Assembly: GCF_016612535.1 (NCBI RefSeq)
Contig: NZ_JAENXS010000005.1
Coordinates: 1-64,000 of the forward strand
DNA length: 64,000 nt
Source of the DNA: Bradyrhizobium diazoefficiens
GTDB taxonomy: Bacteria > Pseudomonadota > Alphaproteobacteria > Rhizobiales > Xanthobacteraceae
Reading direction: 5' to 3'
This document shows positions 1-8,704 of the stretch, in pieces (position 1 is the first letter of the stretch; every line of letters begins with the position of its first letter). The translations under genes were made by a program, and so were the position numbers. Under the pieces are notes generated by a model. That model saw only the letters and a list, made by a program, of their open reading frames with translations. It did no database searches and was not told the DNA's origin.

Positions 1-181
1 CAAATCCGAAATTCGGTAAAGTAGAATATTTTTGCGAAAACCGATTGACAGCGTGTCGGGGTGTTTTGCCCGTCGTCGGTCAACGGCTCATTTTGCTGGA
101 GCACACTCGCGCCGCCTGCGTGACCAGCATCACTCAGGTGCCCGTTGACATGGACTGCGAGTTTCCTCGACAACTTATGCC

Positions 182-1033
182 ATGATCAGTTTTCCAAATC
201 TTACAGACCTGCCGACGACGCCTTTCTCCGGGGCCGATGTGGTTCGGGGAGTCGAATGCGCCACGTCCGATGGCGACGGTCCGGGACGCGTTCGGGTTGA
301 GGTCGACGGCAAGCCTGACGTTCTCGCCTTCTATGGTGCCGCGCCCGAAGCTGCGCCGGCCGATCCCGTCATCTTCCTGCGTGGCGATGCCGTGGAGAAA
401 CGCGATGGTGAGGTCGTGGCCAACGAATGGTACGTCGCGACGACGGCCTATGACGTGCAAGCGCTGGCTGAACAGTTCAGCGCCAGCTTCCATCGCCCCT
501 ACGTCCATCTGGCGCGTCCCGGCATCCTGGGTTCGAGCGGACATCATCTCGACCGGCGCCGGCCGCGCGAGGTCGCGCTGGTCGATGCAGCGTTAACCCG
601 TCTCAAGGCGCATTTCGGTTGGCGCCGCCTCAATCTCGTCGGCCAGTCCGGCGGCGGCCATCTCGTGGCGGCGCTGATCGCACGCCGCGACGATGTCGGT
701 TGCGCGGTGATCACCTCGGGCAATACGGCGGTGGCGCAGCGCAACCGCGAGAACGGCTGGAGCGCAGATATCACCGGACATACGGACTTCCTCGATCCGA
801 TCGACCATGTCGCCGAGGTGGCGCGCCATCCTCCGCTGCAGATCATCGCGCTCACCGACCCGCACGACCAGCGTGTGTCTGCGTCGGTCCAGACCGCCTA
901 TGTCGAGGCACTGCGCCGCGTCGGCGTCGCAGTGGACCATCGTCTCCTGCCCGCAACGGGCAAGCTTCGTCATGATCTGCAACTGCCGGGAATTTTGGCA
1001 GCCTTCACCTGGCTCGCGAACCACAGCGCGTAG
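182..1033 (+). CDS. alpha/beta-hydrolase family protein
   Basis: 283-residue protein with a nucleophile-elbow motif GQSGGG near residue 157 (serine flanked by glycines), a following GH-type helix, and a downstream Asp (ALTDPHD, about residue 222) and a late His (RHDL, about residue 264) that could complete a Ser-Asp-His triad. This is the layout of the alpha/beta-hydrolase fold. No signal peptide is seen, so it is probably cytoplasmic. The substrate cannot be read from sequence. It stands alone, with a palindromic repeat separating it from the convergent TonB-like gene. The ATG at 182 is used; the 181 bases upstream hold no other gene. Confidence 0.75.
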   Translation: MISFPNLTDLPTTPFSGADVVRGVECATSDGDGPGRVRVEVDGKPDVLAFYGAAPEAAPADPVIFLRGDAVEKRDGEVVANEWYVATTAYDVQALAEQFSASFHRPYVHLARPGILGSSGHHLDRRRPREVALVDAALTRLKAHFGWRRLNLVGQSGGGHLVAALIARRDDVGCAVITSGNTAVAQRNRENGWSADITGHTDFLDPIDHVAEVARHPPLQIIALTDPHDQRVSASVQTAYVEALRRVGVAVDHRLLPATGKLRHDLQLPGILAAFTWLANHSA

Positions 1034-1043
1034 CCGTAGGAGC

Positions 1044-1128
1044 GCGTAGGATCGACAGAGCGGAAGCGAAACCCATCAATCACCGTCGTAGAATGATCGG
1101 TTTGGCAAGTGCTCTGCCCATCCTACGC
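1044..1128. repeat. palindromic repeat element between convergent genes
   Basis: The arms GCGTAGGAT (1044-1052) and ATCCTACGC (1120-1128) are perfect inverted copies, and AGAGC (1057-1061) pairs with GCTCT (1111-1115). The element resembles the dispersed 'GTAGGATGGGT..GCGAAACCCATC' family I associate with Bradyrhizobium genomes. Lying between two convergent genes, it could also end transcription from both sides. Confidence 0.6.
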
Positions 1129-1142
1129 ACCGGCGATCTTCC

Positions 1143-2141
1143 CTACGACCCGAAATCCTGCGGTGTGAATGAAAGGTCCATCACCTTCCACTCCTGATAT
1201 TTGTCCACGGGCAGCATCTTGTAGGGCTGGCAGGCCTGGATCGCGCTCATCGCGGACTTCACGATGGCCACGCCCTTCGCAGACGGTGGGGCTTCGATCA
1301 GGATCGGCGGGCGCGCCAGCGTGCCATCGGTGGCCATCACCGCGCGCAGCTTGATGCGCACGGCGTCGGCCGGCGCGACCCCGGCCGGGAGTTTCGCACA
1401 GCTCCTCAGGTGACGGCGAAGCTCGGCAATGATTTCGGGCGGCAGCTTGGCTCCGATCGAATCCTTGGCATCGCCGCCGTCATCCTTGGGGGCATCCTTC
1501 GGCTCCGGCGGCAATTCGGGCGGCAGGCCCAGCATCACGCCGTATTTGACGGTGACGTCGGGCTCCGGCGCCTGATAGGCCGGGGGGGCGGCCTGCGGCT
1601 GCGGCATCGCCGGAGCCGGCTGCTGTGCCTCCTGAGGCGGCGGCTGTTGCGGCGGGACCTGCGATGGCTGTGGCTGTGGTTGCTGCGCTTGAGATTGCTG
1701 AAGTTGCGGCTGGGTGTTGGCCTCTTGCTGCTTCGGGGCCTGTGACGGCTGAGGCTGCGGCTGTTTCTGTTGCGGTTCGGTCGAGACCTGCTTCTGCTGC
1801 GGCGACGGTTGGGACGCTGCGGTCTCCTTGGCCGCGGGCTCCTTGGTGGCAAGCTCCTTGGTGGCAAGCTTGGGCGCCGCCGCCCTGTCCTTGTCGGCGA
1901 AATCGATCTTCGGCAGTTGCAGGTCGGGGGTCGGATCCGGGGCCTTCTCCTTGGCCTGTTCCTCCGCCTTCTCCTCCTCCTGCTTCACCTGCTCCGGCGT
2001 GACGATATCGACCGACACGGTCTCGGGCGGCGCGGAATGAAATGGATGGACCTCGCTGATCAGGATGATCAGCCCCACCAGCGTCAGATGCGCGATTGCT
2101 GACGCTGCAAGGTCCGTCCGTATGATCTTCCGCGGTTCCAT
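1143..2141 (-). CDS. TonB/TolA-like envelope energy-transducer protein
   Basis: 332 residues. A single hydrophobic segment near residues 13-30 would anchor it in the inner membrane. It is followed by a charged and then Pro/Gln-rich linker (about residues 50-195) able to span the periplasm, and a compact C-terminal domain (about 230-330). This tail contains a Cys pair and the pattern 'LPVDKYQEWKVMDLSFTP', of the kind seen in TonB/TolA C-terminal domains of rhizobia. No ExbB/ExbD partner is in the window. The linker has biased codon use (CAG/CCG runs) that creates spurious ORFs on the other strand. The ATG at 2141 precedes the hydrophobic segment directly. Confidence 0.65.
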   Translation of the reverse strand: MEPRKIIRTDLAASAIAHLTLVGLIILISEVHPFHSAPPETVSVDIVTPEQVKQEEEKAEEQAKEKAPDPTPDLQLPKIDFADKDRAAAPKLATKELATKEPAAKETAASQPSPQQKQVSTEPQQKQPQPQPSQAPKQQEANTQPQLQQSQAQQPQPQPSQVPPQQPPPQEAQQPAPAMPQPQAAPPAYQAPEPDVTVKYGVMLGLPPELPPEPKDAPKDDGGDAKDSIGAKLPPEIIAELRRHLRSCAKLPAGVAPADAVRIKLRAVMATDGTLARPPILIEAPPSAKGVAIVKSAMSAIQACQPYKMLPVDKYQEWKVMDLSFTPQDFGS

Positions 2142-2190
2142 CGCCCGATCTTGGGTTGCCGCCGTCGTCCTAGCATAACGGAACAGCCCC

Positions 2191-3009
2191 TCAATCCCAT
2201 TTCGGCGCGAAGCCGAAATCAGTCAGACGCCCCTTCGGACTGGCCAGTGCCGAGATGATGGCCATCTCGTCCTCCGTGAGCGCGAAATCGAAGATCTCGA
2301 TGTTTTCCGACAGCCGTTCGACGCGCGAGGTTCGGGGAATCGCCGACACGTTCTGTTGCACCAGCCAGCGCAGACAGATCTGCGCCGGCGTCTTGTGATG
2401 GGCGTGGCCGATCTCGGCGAGCGTCTGGTCGGACTTGATGCGGCCCCTGGCGATCGGGCTGTAGGCAACGAGCGCCATCCGATGTTGGTCGCAGGCTGCC
2501 CTCACCTTGGCCTGATCGAGATAGGGGTGATATTCGACCTGGTTGCAGACCAGCGGCTCCCCCGACAGCGCGGCCGCCTGCTCGATCAGCGCCACCGTGA
2601 AGTTGGAGACGCCGATGTGGCGGGTCAGGCCCATGCGCTTGGCATGCGCCAGCGCGCCCAGCGTCTCCTCGAGCGGCACGTGCGGATTGGGCCAGTGCAA
2701 CAGCACGAGATCGACGGAAGAAAGCCGCAGCTTGACCAGGCTTTCCTTGACGGATCGCTCGAGATCGTTGGGCACGAAATGGCTGGTCCAGACCTTGGTG
2801 GTGACGAAGACGTCGTCGCGGCGGACGCCGGAGGCGCGCACACCGTCGCCGACTTCGCGCTCATTGTCGTAGATTTGGGCGGTGTCGACGTGGCGGTAGC
2901 CGAGCCGCAGCGCCTGCTCGACCACGCGGGCGCAGGTCCGTCCACTCAGCTCCCAGGTCCCGAGCCCGATCGCCGGGATTTTTGCGCCGTTGGCCTCGAC
3001 GAACAGCAT
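2191..3009 (-). CDS. aldo/keto reductase
   Basis: 272 residues of AKR fold: GLGTWELSG near the start, DTAQIYDNE carrying the catalytic Asp and Tyr, VTTKVW with the catalytic Lys, LLHWPNP with the catalytic His, then GVSNF, CNQVEYHPYL, and a C-terminal IPRTSR phosphate-binding motif typical of NADPH-dependent members. It resembles the 2,5-diketo-D-gluconate reductase group. The start at 3009 (ATG, MLFVEANG) is preferred over an upstream in-frame codon because GGGAGGATTCCTC lies just before it and the AKR domain begins here. It reduces aldehydes or ketones with NADPH; the natural substrate is unknown. Confidence 0.9.
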   Translation of the reverse strand: MLFVEANGAKIPAIGLGTWELSGRTCARVVEQALRLGYRHVDTAQIYDNEREVGDGVRASGVRRDDVFVTTKVWTSHFVPNDLERSVKESLVKLRLSSVDLVLLHWPNPHVPLEETLGALAHAKRMGLTRHIGVSNFTVALIEQAAALSGEPLVCNQVEYHPYLDQAKVRAACDQHRMALVAYSPIARGRIKSDQTLAEIGHAHHKTPAQICLRWLVQQNVSAIPRTSRVERLSENIEIFDFALTEDEMAIISALASPKGRLTDFGFAPKWD

Positions 3010-3128
3010 GAGGAATCCTCCCTGTGCGGCCGCCCCACCTGCCATTATGGACCCGCGTCGCCAGAGTGCAACGGAGGGCGCCCACCACCGGGCCGGATCT
3101 TCAGCGCAATGCGAACGGGAGGCTCGTT

Positions 3129-3461
3129 TCAGGCTTTCGCCAGCGCCTGGAATACCGTGTCGGGCGCATGCGCGATCACGGCGAGCAGCGCGCGGGCGGG
3201 TCCGCGCGGTGCGCGCTTACCCTGCTCCCAGTTGCGGATGGTCTCGACGGGCACGCCAAGCTTGGCGGCGAACTCCATCTGGGTGAGACAGGCGCGCCGG
3301 CGCAAATCGCGCACCGCGAGCGAACCGGCCTCCGGTGGCGGAGTCTGGATCGCAGGCTGGACAGGAAACGGCTGGACCGGAAACGGCTGAACAGGAAGCT
3401 CCTGCCCGTCCCGCAACTCAACGACCCGTCCGTCTGCCTTCAGCCGCAACCGCATGCTCAT
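3129..3461 (-). CDS. small XRE-family helix-turn-helix regulator
   Basis: 110 residues. The C-terminal half (about 47-110) is a Cro/C1 helix-turn-helix: LTQMEFAAKLGVPVETIRNWEQGKRAP fits the antitoxin/XRE pattern. The N-terminal half includes a VQPFP tripeptide-like tandem repeat. It resembles the antitoxin half of HigBA/MqsA-type pairs, but no toxin gene is adjacent, so it may be an orphan regulator. A TTTGGGGGA sequence precedes the ATG at 3461. Confidence 0.75.
   Translation of the reverse strand: MSMRLRLKADGRVVELRDGQELPVQPFPVQPFPVQPAIQTPPPEAGSLAVRDLRRRACLTQMEFAAKLGVPVETIRNWEQGKRAPRGPARALLAVIAHAPDTVFQALAKA
3356..3400 (-). repeat. three 15-bp tandem repeats inside the XRE gene
   Basis: Units 3356-3370, 3371-3385 and 3386-3400 (GCTGGACAGGAAACG and close variants) encode successive PVQPF steps in the N-terminal linker of the XRE protein. 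Being a multiple of three, copy-number change would lengthen the linker without a frameshift. Confidence 0.8.
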
Positions 3462-3560
3462 TCCCCCAAACGCGGGCGATGATGCGACAGCACGCTTAAG
3501 GTCGAATTAAAGCCGCATCTTGCCCGCGATGCGAGAGTGAGAGTGCCCCGTTACTCACCC

Positions 3561-3647
3561 CGTCATTGCGAGGAGCCCTTGCGACGAAGCAATCCAGACT
3601 GCCGCCGCGGAGGGATTCTGGATTGCTTCGCTGCGCTCGCAATGACG
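3561..3647. repeat. palindromic dispersed repeat (REP-like)
   Basis: CGTCATTGCGAG (3561-3572) is the exact inverted copy of CTCGCAATGACG (3636-3647). A second nested pair, CGAAGCAATCCAGA (3585-3598) and TCTGGATTGCTTCG (3617-3630), is also perfect. The whole could fold into a long hairpin. This sequence type is widespread between genes in Bradyrhizobium and relatives. It sits just past the stop of mgtE and upstream of the XRE gene. Confidence 0.85.
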
Positions 3648-3678
3648 GGCGGGGAGAGCAGCGCCCGAAAACTGGCCG

Positions 3679-5097
3679 CTACCTCAACCCGAACCACAGC
3701 GTCGCGATGCCGAGGAAGGAGAAGAAGCCGACGACGTCGGTCACGGTCGTCACGAACGTGCCCGAGGCCACGGCAGGGTCGGCGCGCACACGTTCAAGCG
3801 CCATCGGGATCAGGATGCCGCCGAGCGCGCCGGCGAAGAGGTTGCAGATGATCGCGAGCCCGATGACGATGCCGAGGCCGGGAATCTTGAACCAGGCCAC
3901 CGCAGCGATCCCCGTGATCACGGCAAAAGCCACGCCGTTGACGAGGCCGACCGTGGCTTCGCGCATCACGACGCGCCAGGCGTTGGAGGAGCCGAGCTCG
4001 CGGGTGGCGAGCGCCCGCACCGCGACCGTCATGGTCTGAGTCGCGGCATTGCCGCCCTGGCTCGCCACGATCGGCGCGAGCACGGCGAGCGCCACCATCT
4101 TCTCGAGCTGGCCTTCGAACAGGCCGAGCACGGAGGACGCCAGGAAAGCGGTGGCGAGGTTGACCAGCAGCCAGTTGAAGCGGGCGCGCGCGATGGTGAA
4201 CACGGTGTCGGAGAGTTCTTCGTCGCTGTTGACGCCGCCGAGCGCCTTGAGGTCCTCGTCCGCCTCCTCCTCGATAACGTCAACGACGTCGTCGACGGTG
4301 ATGACGCCGACGAGGCGGTCCTGGGTGTCGAGCACCGGCGCCGCGACGAGATTGTATTTGCCGAACATGCGCGCCACCTCTTCCTGGTCCTCCAGGACGG
4401 AGACGCGGCGGCGATCCTCGTCGGTCAATTCGGTCAGCGGCACCGGACGGCGGGCGCGGAGCAGCACGTCAAGCGAGACCGCGCCCTGCCAGTGCTGGTC
4501 CTTGTCGACGACGTAGATCTCGTAGAAGCGGTCGGGCAGATCGGGCGTGTCGCGCATGTAGTCGATCGCCTGCCCGACGGTGAAATCCTGCGGTACGGCG
4601 ATGAACTCGGTCTGCATCCGCCTGCCGGCGGAATTTTCCGGATACAACAGGCTGCGCTCGAGCGCGACGCGCTCCCGCAGCGGCAGCTTCTCGAGGATTT
4701 CCTCCTGCTCGGCCTCGTCGAGGGTTTCCAGGAGCTCGACCGCGTCGTCGGATTCGAGCTCGCGGACGCCTTCGGCCACCGTCTCCGGCGGCAGTTCGTC
4801 GAGGATCTCGTCGCGGACGGCCTCGTCGACTTCGTTCAGCGCGGAGAAGTCGAAGTCGCGGCCCGTCAGCTCGACGAGGCGGACGCGGTCGTCGGGCGCG
4901 AGCGCCCCGATCAGATCGCCGAGATCGGCCTCATGCAGCTCGGCGACGCAGGCGCGCAGCGCGGCGCTGTCACCGGCCTCGATCGCATGCGCGATCTCCT
5001 CGACGAATTCGTGCCGAATTTCGCCGTCTTCATTGCGCATCGGTACGTGGTCGAGTACCGAGGCCTCGGCGGAAGCGGCTTCCATTTGTTCATCCAT
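3679..5097 (-). CDS. mgtE: MgtE magnesium channel/transporter
   Basis: 472 residues in MgtE order: an N-terminal acidic superhelical domain (about 20-150, with repeated LxxLPxExxA-type helices), two CBS domains (about 155-275, with VGVITVDDVVDVIEEEADED), then five membrane helices containing the selectivity-related AVLAPIVASQGGNAATQT stretch and a C-terminal TDVVGFFSFLGIA helix. It is a Mg2+-gated Mg2+ channel of the inner membrane. The start at 5097 (MDEQMEAAS) is chosen because GAGGCG precedes it. The 77 extra in-frame codons upstream would overlap the divergent deacetylase gene. Confidence 0.93.
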   Translation of the reverse strand: MDEQMEAASAEASVLDHVPMRNEDGEIRHEFVEEIAHAIEAGDSAALRACVAELHEADLGDLIGALAPDDRVRLVELTGRDFDFSALNEVDEAVRDEILDELPPETVAEGVRELESDDAVELLETLDEAEQEEILEKLPLRERVALERSLLYPENSAGRRMQTEFIAVPQDFTVGQAIDYMRDTPDLPDRFYEIYVVDKDQHWQGAVSLDVLLRARRPVPLTELTDEDRRRVSVLEDQEEVARMFGKYNLVAAPVLDTQDRLVGVITVDDVVDVIEEEADEDLKALGGVNSDEELSDTVFTIARARFNWLLVNLATAFLASSVLGLFEGQLEKMVALAVLAPIVASQGGNAATQTMTVAVRALATRELGSSNAWRVVMREATVGLVNGVAFAVITGIAAVAWFKIPGLGIVIGLAIICNLFAGALGGILIPMALERVRADPAVASGTFVTTVTDVVGFFSFLGIATLWFGLR

Positions 5098-5179
5098 GGT
5101 ACGCCTCGCCGTCTGACAGATTGGATCAGGGGGTCTGAGCTGACGGTCAGGCAATACCCACAAGGCAATCGCGAGCGCA
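5098..5179. promoter_or_regulatory. divergent promoter region, mgtE / deacetylase
   Basis: An 82-base gap separates the two divergent starts and must carry both promoters. No convincing Mg2+ riboswitch or sigma-factor box was recognised by eye. Confidence 0.35.
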
Positions 5180-5983
5180 ATGGCAAAGATGCATCCTCTG
5201 AGGACCTCGATCACGATGGGCCTGACTCTCGCCGCCCTCACCGCGATCGGCTCAGTCAAGGCCGCGGACTGCCCGCGCAAGGATGCACTCGGCACGTCGC
5301 GCCTGCTGAGTGTCGACGCCAAGACCACGCCGCGCGTCGGCTTGAAGAGTTTTCCGCAGACACTGCCGCTCGCCGATCATGAGGTCGTGCTGACCTTCGA
5401 CGACGGCCCGCATCCGCCGACCACCTCGAAGGTGCTGGCGGCGCTGGCACAGGAATGCGTGCGCGCGACCTTCTTTCTGCTCGGCCAGCACGCCGCCGAA
5501 CATCCCGACATGGTCAAGCGCATCGCCCGCGAAGGTCACACCATCGGCCATCACACCTGGTCGCATCCATTCCTGGCGCGGATCCCATTCGACAAGGCCA
5601 AGGCCGAGATCGACCGCGGCATCGCCGCCGACGAAATGGCGCTGCATGGGGTCTCGACCACGGCGCCTTCGACGCCGTTCTTCCGCTTTCCCTATTTCGA
5701 GTCCACGCAAGCCGAGCTCGATTGGCTCCAGTCGCGCGGCATCGTCGTGTTCGGGGCCGATCTCTGGGCCAGCGACTGGAACGAGATGACGCCGGAGCAG
5801 GAATTGAAGCTTATTACCGAGCGGCTCGCCGCTGCCGGCAAGGGCATCATCCTGTTCCACGATCCGAAGGCGCGCACCGCCGCCATCATGCCGGCCTTCC
5901 TGCGGTATTTGCGGGAGAACGGCTTTCATGTGGTTCATGTGGTCCCGGCGGGGACATCACAGAAGAACGCCGACGCGCATTGA
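5180..5983 (+). CDS. NodB-type polysaccharide deacetylase, secreted (copy 1)
   Basis: 267 residues. An N-terminal signal peptide (hydrophobic about 10-28, cleavage near AAD) is followed by a NodB homology domain: LTFDDGPHPP (catalytic and metal Asp), the metal motif HTWSHP (H-x3-H), FFRFPYF, a conserved WASDW region, and ILFHDP near the end. CE4 enzymes remove N- or O-acyl groups from chitin-like glycans, peptidoglycan or exopolysaccharide. The next gene down is a clear paralogue, with the same CP..ALGTSR and PL.DHEVVLTFDDGP framing, so this is a tandem duplication. The glycan target is unknown. Confidence 0.9.
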   Translation: MAKMHPLRTSITMGLTLAALTAIGSVKAADCPRKDALGTSRLLSVDAKTTPRVGLKSFPQTLPLADHEVVLTFDDGPHPPTTSKVLAALAQECVRATFFLLGQHAAEHPDMVKRIAREGHTIGHHTWSHPFLARIPFDKAKAEIDRGIAADEMALHGVSTTAPSTPFFRFPYFESTQAELDWLQSRGIVVFGADLWASDWNEMTPEQELKLITERLAAAGKGIILFHDPKARTAAIMPAFLRYLRENGFHVVHVVPAGTSQKNADAH

Positions 5984-6143
5984 TGCCGGAATGTCACGCC
6001 GGCGCAAAATGGGGTGACTTGGGCCCTATTAACACTCTGTTCATGCTACGCCATGCAAAGATCGAGGGGCTTTTGCGCCTGAACCGTTTCCGGGCGTCTC
6101 CGACCTACTATGGCGGCATCGCTTATGAGGGCAGACCAGGTTC

Positions 6144-7394
6144 ATGATCGGTAGTAGCGTTGTTGTCCGGACGCGATCGTGGACCGTCCTCCTTCTGGGG
6201 TTGCTGACCGCAGCGTCGCCGGCGGCCTTCGCCGCCGAATGCCCGGGCCATCCGGGCGCGCTCGGCACCTCCCGCACCCTCGTCGTCGATCCGCGCGAGC
6301 ATCCGCGCATCGGCACCATGCAGTACCGCGAGACGCTGCCGCTGAAGGACCACGAAGTGGTCCTGACCTTCGACGACGGTCCGCTGCCGAAATATTCAAA
6401 CCAGGTGCTCCAGATCCTGGCCGACGAGTGCATCAAGGCGACCTTCTTCATCATCGGGGAACAGGCCAAGGCGAACCCGGAAGGCGTGCGCAAGCTGGTC
6501 GCGGCGGGCCACACCGTCGGCACGCACAGCATGACCCATCCGCTGACGTTCAACAAAATGCCGATCGAGAAGATCGAGGCCGAGGTCAACGGCGGCATCG
6601 CGTGGACGTCGGCGGCGATGACCGACCCGGCGTCCCAACTTGCACCGTTTTTCCGCATTCCCGGCCTGATGCGTGCTGAAGGCGTGGAGAACTATCTGAT
6701 CTCGCGCGGCATCCAGGTGTGGAGCGCCGATTTCCCGGCCGACGACTGGCGCCACATCTCGCCCGACCGCGTCTACCAGCTCGCGATCCAGCGGCTGGAG
6801 GCCAAGGGCAAGGGCATCCTGCTGCTGCACGATATCCAGGCGCGCACGGTGGCGGCGCTGCCCAAGATCATCCGCGAGCTCAAGGCGCGCGGCTATCGCA
6901 TCGTGCAGGTGGTGCCCGCGACCGCCGACCGGCCAGCGACGCCGACCACCCCGGTGGAGTGGCTGTTGCATCCGCCGAGCGAAACCACGCCGATCGCGCG
7001 CTGGCCTTCCGTGCCGAATTTCGCGTTCGCGCAGACTGCGACCCTGCCGGCGCCCGGCTTGGCCGATCTCAACGCGCAGACCGCGCATCAGCCGCTGCTG
7101 CTGCCGCGCAAGACCATGGCGCAGGCGAATGTCGCGGCCACCCTGCCCGCGCCCGGCCGCGATCTGTTCGCGATCCCCGAGGGCTCGGTCGAGGTGCTGC
7201 TGTCGACGACCTTGTCGCGGCGGGCAGCGACCCGGCTCGCGATCGCAGCCGAAGGGCCGCATGCCGGCAAAGGCAAAGCCCGCGGGCGGCGAACCGCACA
7301 TGCTGTGCACGCCGCACCGAAGCATGCGGCTCAGCCCGAGAGTGCTGCGCCACATCCGACGCGGCTTGCGAGCCTGAAGAAGCGGGCGCAGTAA
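6144..7394 (+). CDS. NodB-type polysaccharide deacetylase with extended C-terminus (copy 2)
   Basis: 416 residues. It has a signal peptide (about 12-31, AFA-AE) and a NodB domain with LTFDDGPLPKY, the metal motif HSMTHP, FFRIPG and LLLHDI, matching copy 1 along its length. Unlike copy 1 it carries about 150 extra residues after the catalytic domain. These are low-complexity, Ala/Pro-rich and end strongly basic (KGKARGRRTAH.., LASLKKRAQ), perhaps for binding an anionic wall polymer. A 160-base gap separates the two copies, so co-transcription is possible. ATG at 6144. Confidence 0.88.
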   Translation: MIGSSVVVRTRSWTVLLLGLLTAASPAAFAAECPGHPGALGTSRTLVVDPREHPRIGTMQYRETLPLKDHEVVLTFDDGPLPKYSNQVLQILADECIKATFFIIGEQAKANPEGVRKLVAAGHTVGTHSMTHPLTFNKMPIEKIEAEVNGGIAWTSAAMTDPASQLAPFFRIPGLMRAEGVENYLISRGIQVWSADFPADDWRHISPDRVYQLAIQRLEAKGKGILLLHDIQARTVAALPKIIRELKARGYRIVQVVPATADRPATPTTPVEWLLHPPSETTPIARWPSVPNFAFAQTATLPAPGLADLNAQTAHQPLLLPRKTMAQANVAATLPAPGRDLFAIPEGSVEVLLSTTLSRRAATRLAIAAEGPHAGKGKARGRRTAHAVHAAPKHAAQPESAAPHPTRLASLKKRAQ

Positions 7395-7398
7395 GTCT

Positions 7399-7773
7399 TT
7401 ACTGCCGCATGATGGCGGCGACGCAGAGCAGCACGATCAGCGCCATGAAGAACAGATCCATATAGGATTTGAGCTCGCCGTCGCGGCGCAGCCGCGCGAC
7501 ATCCATGACGATCTGCCTGCGCGCGTTGGTGCCGCCCGAACCGTCATTGATCGGGCCCTGGAGACGCCGCGTCTCGGCCTCGAGCTTTTCGATCTTCTGG
7601 AAGAAATAGAACGCACGCAGCGTCGAGACGGCGCGCATGCCGCTATAGACCAGCACCAGGATCGCAAGGATCGCCCGGTTCGGATACTTCTCCATGAAGT
7701 TCAGGCTGAAATAGACCAGCGCCATGAACGCGAAGTTGGTCAGGAAGCGGTAGACGAAGCTTAGAATGACCAT
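7399..7773 (-). CDS. small membrane protein of unknown function
   Basis: 124 residues. Hydrophobic helices at about 3-25, 33-48 and 103-122 flank a predicted coiled-coil or charged segment (about 55-80, FFQKIEKLEAETRRL). No known domain was recognised. The coding frame is well supported by length and by hydrophobic periodicity. It is convergent with the deacetylase gene (4-base gap). Confidence 0.6.
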   Translation of the reverse strand: MVILSFVYRFLTNFAFMALVYFSLNFMEKYPNRAILAILVLVYSGMRAVSTLRAFYFFQKIEKLEAETRRLQGPINDGSGGTNARRQIVMDVARLRRDGELKSYMDLFFMALIVLLCVAAIMRQ

Positions 7774-8004
7774 GCTGGCTCCAGCCGAGAGAAGGCGTGC
7801 GAGGCCCGTCTACGCCAACTTTGTTTCAACAAAGATACCATCGCCCCCGCGCCGCCGCCTTTTAGCCACGCGCCGCCATAATGCAAGCGAGCGCGCGGCC
7901 ACAGGCCTGTTCCACGCGCCACGCCGGCTCGATGGAGATTCAATGGAAGCTACGGTAGACTGCTGCCGCCGCACCATGTGAAGTCTGCGGATTGGGGTCT
8001 GCCG

Positions 8005-8262
8005 ATGCCGAAAAAGGGAATCACGGGCCACGACGACTGGGTTCTGACCGAGGCGCTGGCGACCGCGCTGGTCGCGCTGGAGCAGCTCGATACCAAGCAC
8101 CAGCCGAGCGCGCATATGGATGACATACGGAAAATGCTGGCGAACGGCAAGGAGCCGGCGGCGGTGAGCCTGCACCTGGCCCAGGCCAAGTGCCGCCTGT
8201 TCCCGGATACGGATCCGCTCGAGATCTACAAGGAATACGGGATTGGAGAGGAATATGGCTGA
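8005..8262 (+). CDS. small hypothetical protein
   Basis: 85 residues from the ATG at 8005 (MPKKGITGHDDW), preferred to an ATG nine codons upstream that has no Shine-Dalgarno. Mixed helical content, no membrane segment, no recognised family. It resembles short conserved rhizobial proteins in composition. The gene ends just before the left direct repeat that may mark the island border. Confidence 0.5.
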   Translation: MPKKGITGHDDWVLTEALATALVALEQLDTKHQPSAHMDDIRKMLANGKEPAAVSLHLAQAKCRLFPDTDPLEIYKEYGIGEEYG

Positions 8263-8305
8263 GGCGGCCCGCGCGGGGCCAGTTCTCGCCAGATCAGGAT
8301 TTATG

Positions 8306-8355
8306 AGGCTTGGTACGCTCGGGCGGCGGTCGCATTTTATGCGATTTCAATGGCT
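8306..8355 (+). repeat. left direct repeat, possible island border
   Basis: This stretch (TTGGTACGCTCGG ... GGCGGTCGCATTT ... GCGATTTCAATG) matches 32264-32317 in the same orientation, with only a few mismatches and three gapped bases over about 50 positions. The two copies are about 24 kb apart and enclose the cyclase/TIR and cytochrome clusters. It could be an attachment-site remnant. An alternative is a shared coding fragment, because the gaps keep the frame (RSHxxRFQ in both). Confidence 0.55.
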
Positions 8356-8704
8356 TGTCGAGACAGGCAAGCCTTCAGGTGCGCTTCGTGCCCTCGAAGT
8401 GCCTTTTCAAGGCTGCGATCTGCTGGCTAATTTCTGATCGGCCAAACAGAGCCGCGTAAACACGGCAGCTGATGCTGCGAGCCAATGCCCCCGACGCCGG
8501 GCGCGCGTCCGGCGCGCACAGCGAAAAGGCTGGAAAGCGCGTACACAACGTCACAATTATCGCATCCGGTCCCAAAAAGCCTACCCGTATATTGGATCGC
8601 GTAGCTAAGCTGTCAGCAGGCGCCGAAGCCCGGGCCTCGCACGCATTGTCTGACAACGGCCAAGCGGTTCGCGTGCGGCGACTTGCGAGGAAACTGGGAG
8701 CAAC
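8356..8704. other. 349-base stretch without a supported gene
   Basis: Only a 64-codon ORF starting upstream at 8243 reaches in (to 8437), and it has no recognisable family. The rest is the leader of the cyclase gene. No clear promoter boxes or hairpin terminator were recognised by eye. Confidence 0.4.

Noticed and set aside
1..181. Upstream region of the first gene, looked at for promoters or RNA
   Set aside because: No clear boxes or structure could be defended by eye.
2356..3390. 344-codon plus-strand ORF opposite the aldo/keto reductase
   Set aside because: Antisense shadow; composition is typical of an artefact and no domain is present.
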